Positions 59,978 through 60,000 of a DNA stretch of 60,000 nt are shown here, one piece after another. This stretch comes from Membranipora membranacea (lineage: Eukaryota > Bryozoa > Gymnolaemata > Cheilostomatida > Membraniporidae), in NCBI GenBank assembly GCA_914767715.1, contig OU612071.1, forward strand, positions 9,719,493 through 9,779,492. Direction: 5' to 3'. A model generated the notes under the pieces. The model saw only the letters and a program-made list of their open reading frames with translations. It ran no database searches and was not told where the DNA came from. Within the stretch, counting starts at the first letter, position 1. Every line of letters starts with the position of its first letter. A program made the translations under genes and the position numbers.

Positions 59978-60000
59978 AAGTGAGTGATAACTTTTTGAGC

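Overview
This is eukaryotic nuclear DNA from an AT-rich animal genome: spliced genes, GT-AG introns from about 100 bases to 9 kb, tRNA-derived SINE-like repeats, foldback MITEs, a LINE tail and transposase genes. RAB14, a ciliary tektin-like protein, a phostensin/taperin-like protein and receptors combining a transmembrane segment, coiled coil, collagen and group-A SRCR domain point to Metazoa. The modular SRCR and collagen receptors would fit an early-branching invertebrate such as a sponge, but the window cannot settle the species. I see no rRNA, functional tRNA, CRISPR, operon or bacterial signal.

Layout. 1-2.5 kb: a tandem duplication and a frameshifted transposase relic. 2.5-24 kb, minus strand: a tandem array of class-A-scavenger-receptor-like genes. 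One gene (22.1 to 15.64 kb) has all exons from transmembrane segment to SRCR domain, but its first coding exon carries a 74-bp LINE-tail insertion. Its neighbour (13.25 kb leftwards past the window edge) has an intact first exon and transmembrane exon, separated by a 9.25-kb intron. That intron holds a spliced but truncated piggyBac transposase gene (12.1-7.9 kb) and a 997-bp DNA transposon. A lone collagen exon at 23.9 kb marks a third receptor gene. Two duplicated blocks (A and B) link the copies. 24-27 kb: repeats, including a 573-bp foldback element with TTAA target duplications, and a tentative small multi-pass membrane gene. 27.9-35.1 kb, minus: complete RAB14 in six coding exons. 35-39.5 kb: a possible 5' UTR exon, a tandem repeat and a LINE 3' end. 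39.55-46.43 kb, minus: complete tektin-like gene resembling TEKTL1/CCDC105 in eight exons. 48.77-59.76 kb, plus: eight exons of a phostensin/taperin-like PP1-binding protein that continues beyond the window.

The genes do not form a pathway. The right half holds housekeeping and cytoskeletal genes (endosomal GTPase, sperm or ciliary microtubule protein, PP1/actin regulator). The left half is a fast-changing receptor array shaped by duplication, probable gene conversion and transposon insertion. Exon joins were made by eye from splice consensus and phase, with no transcript evidence.
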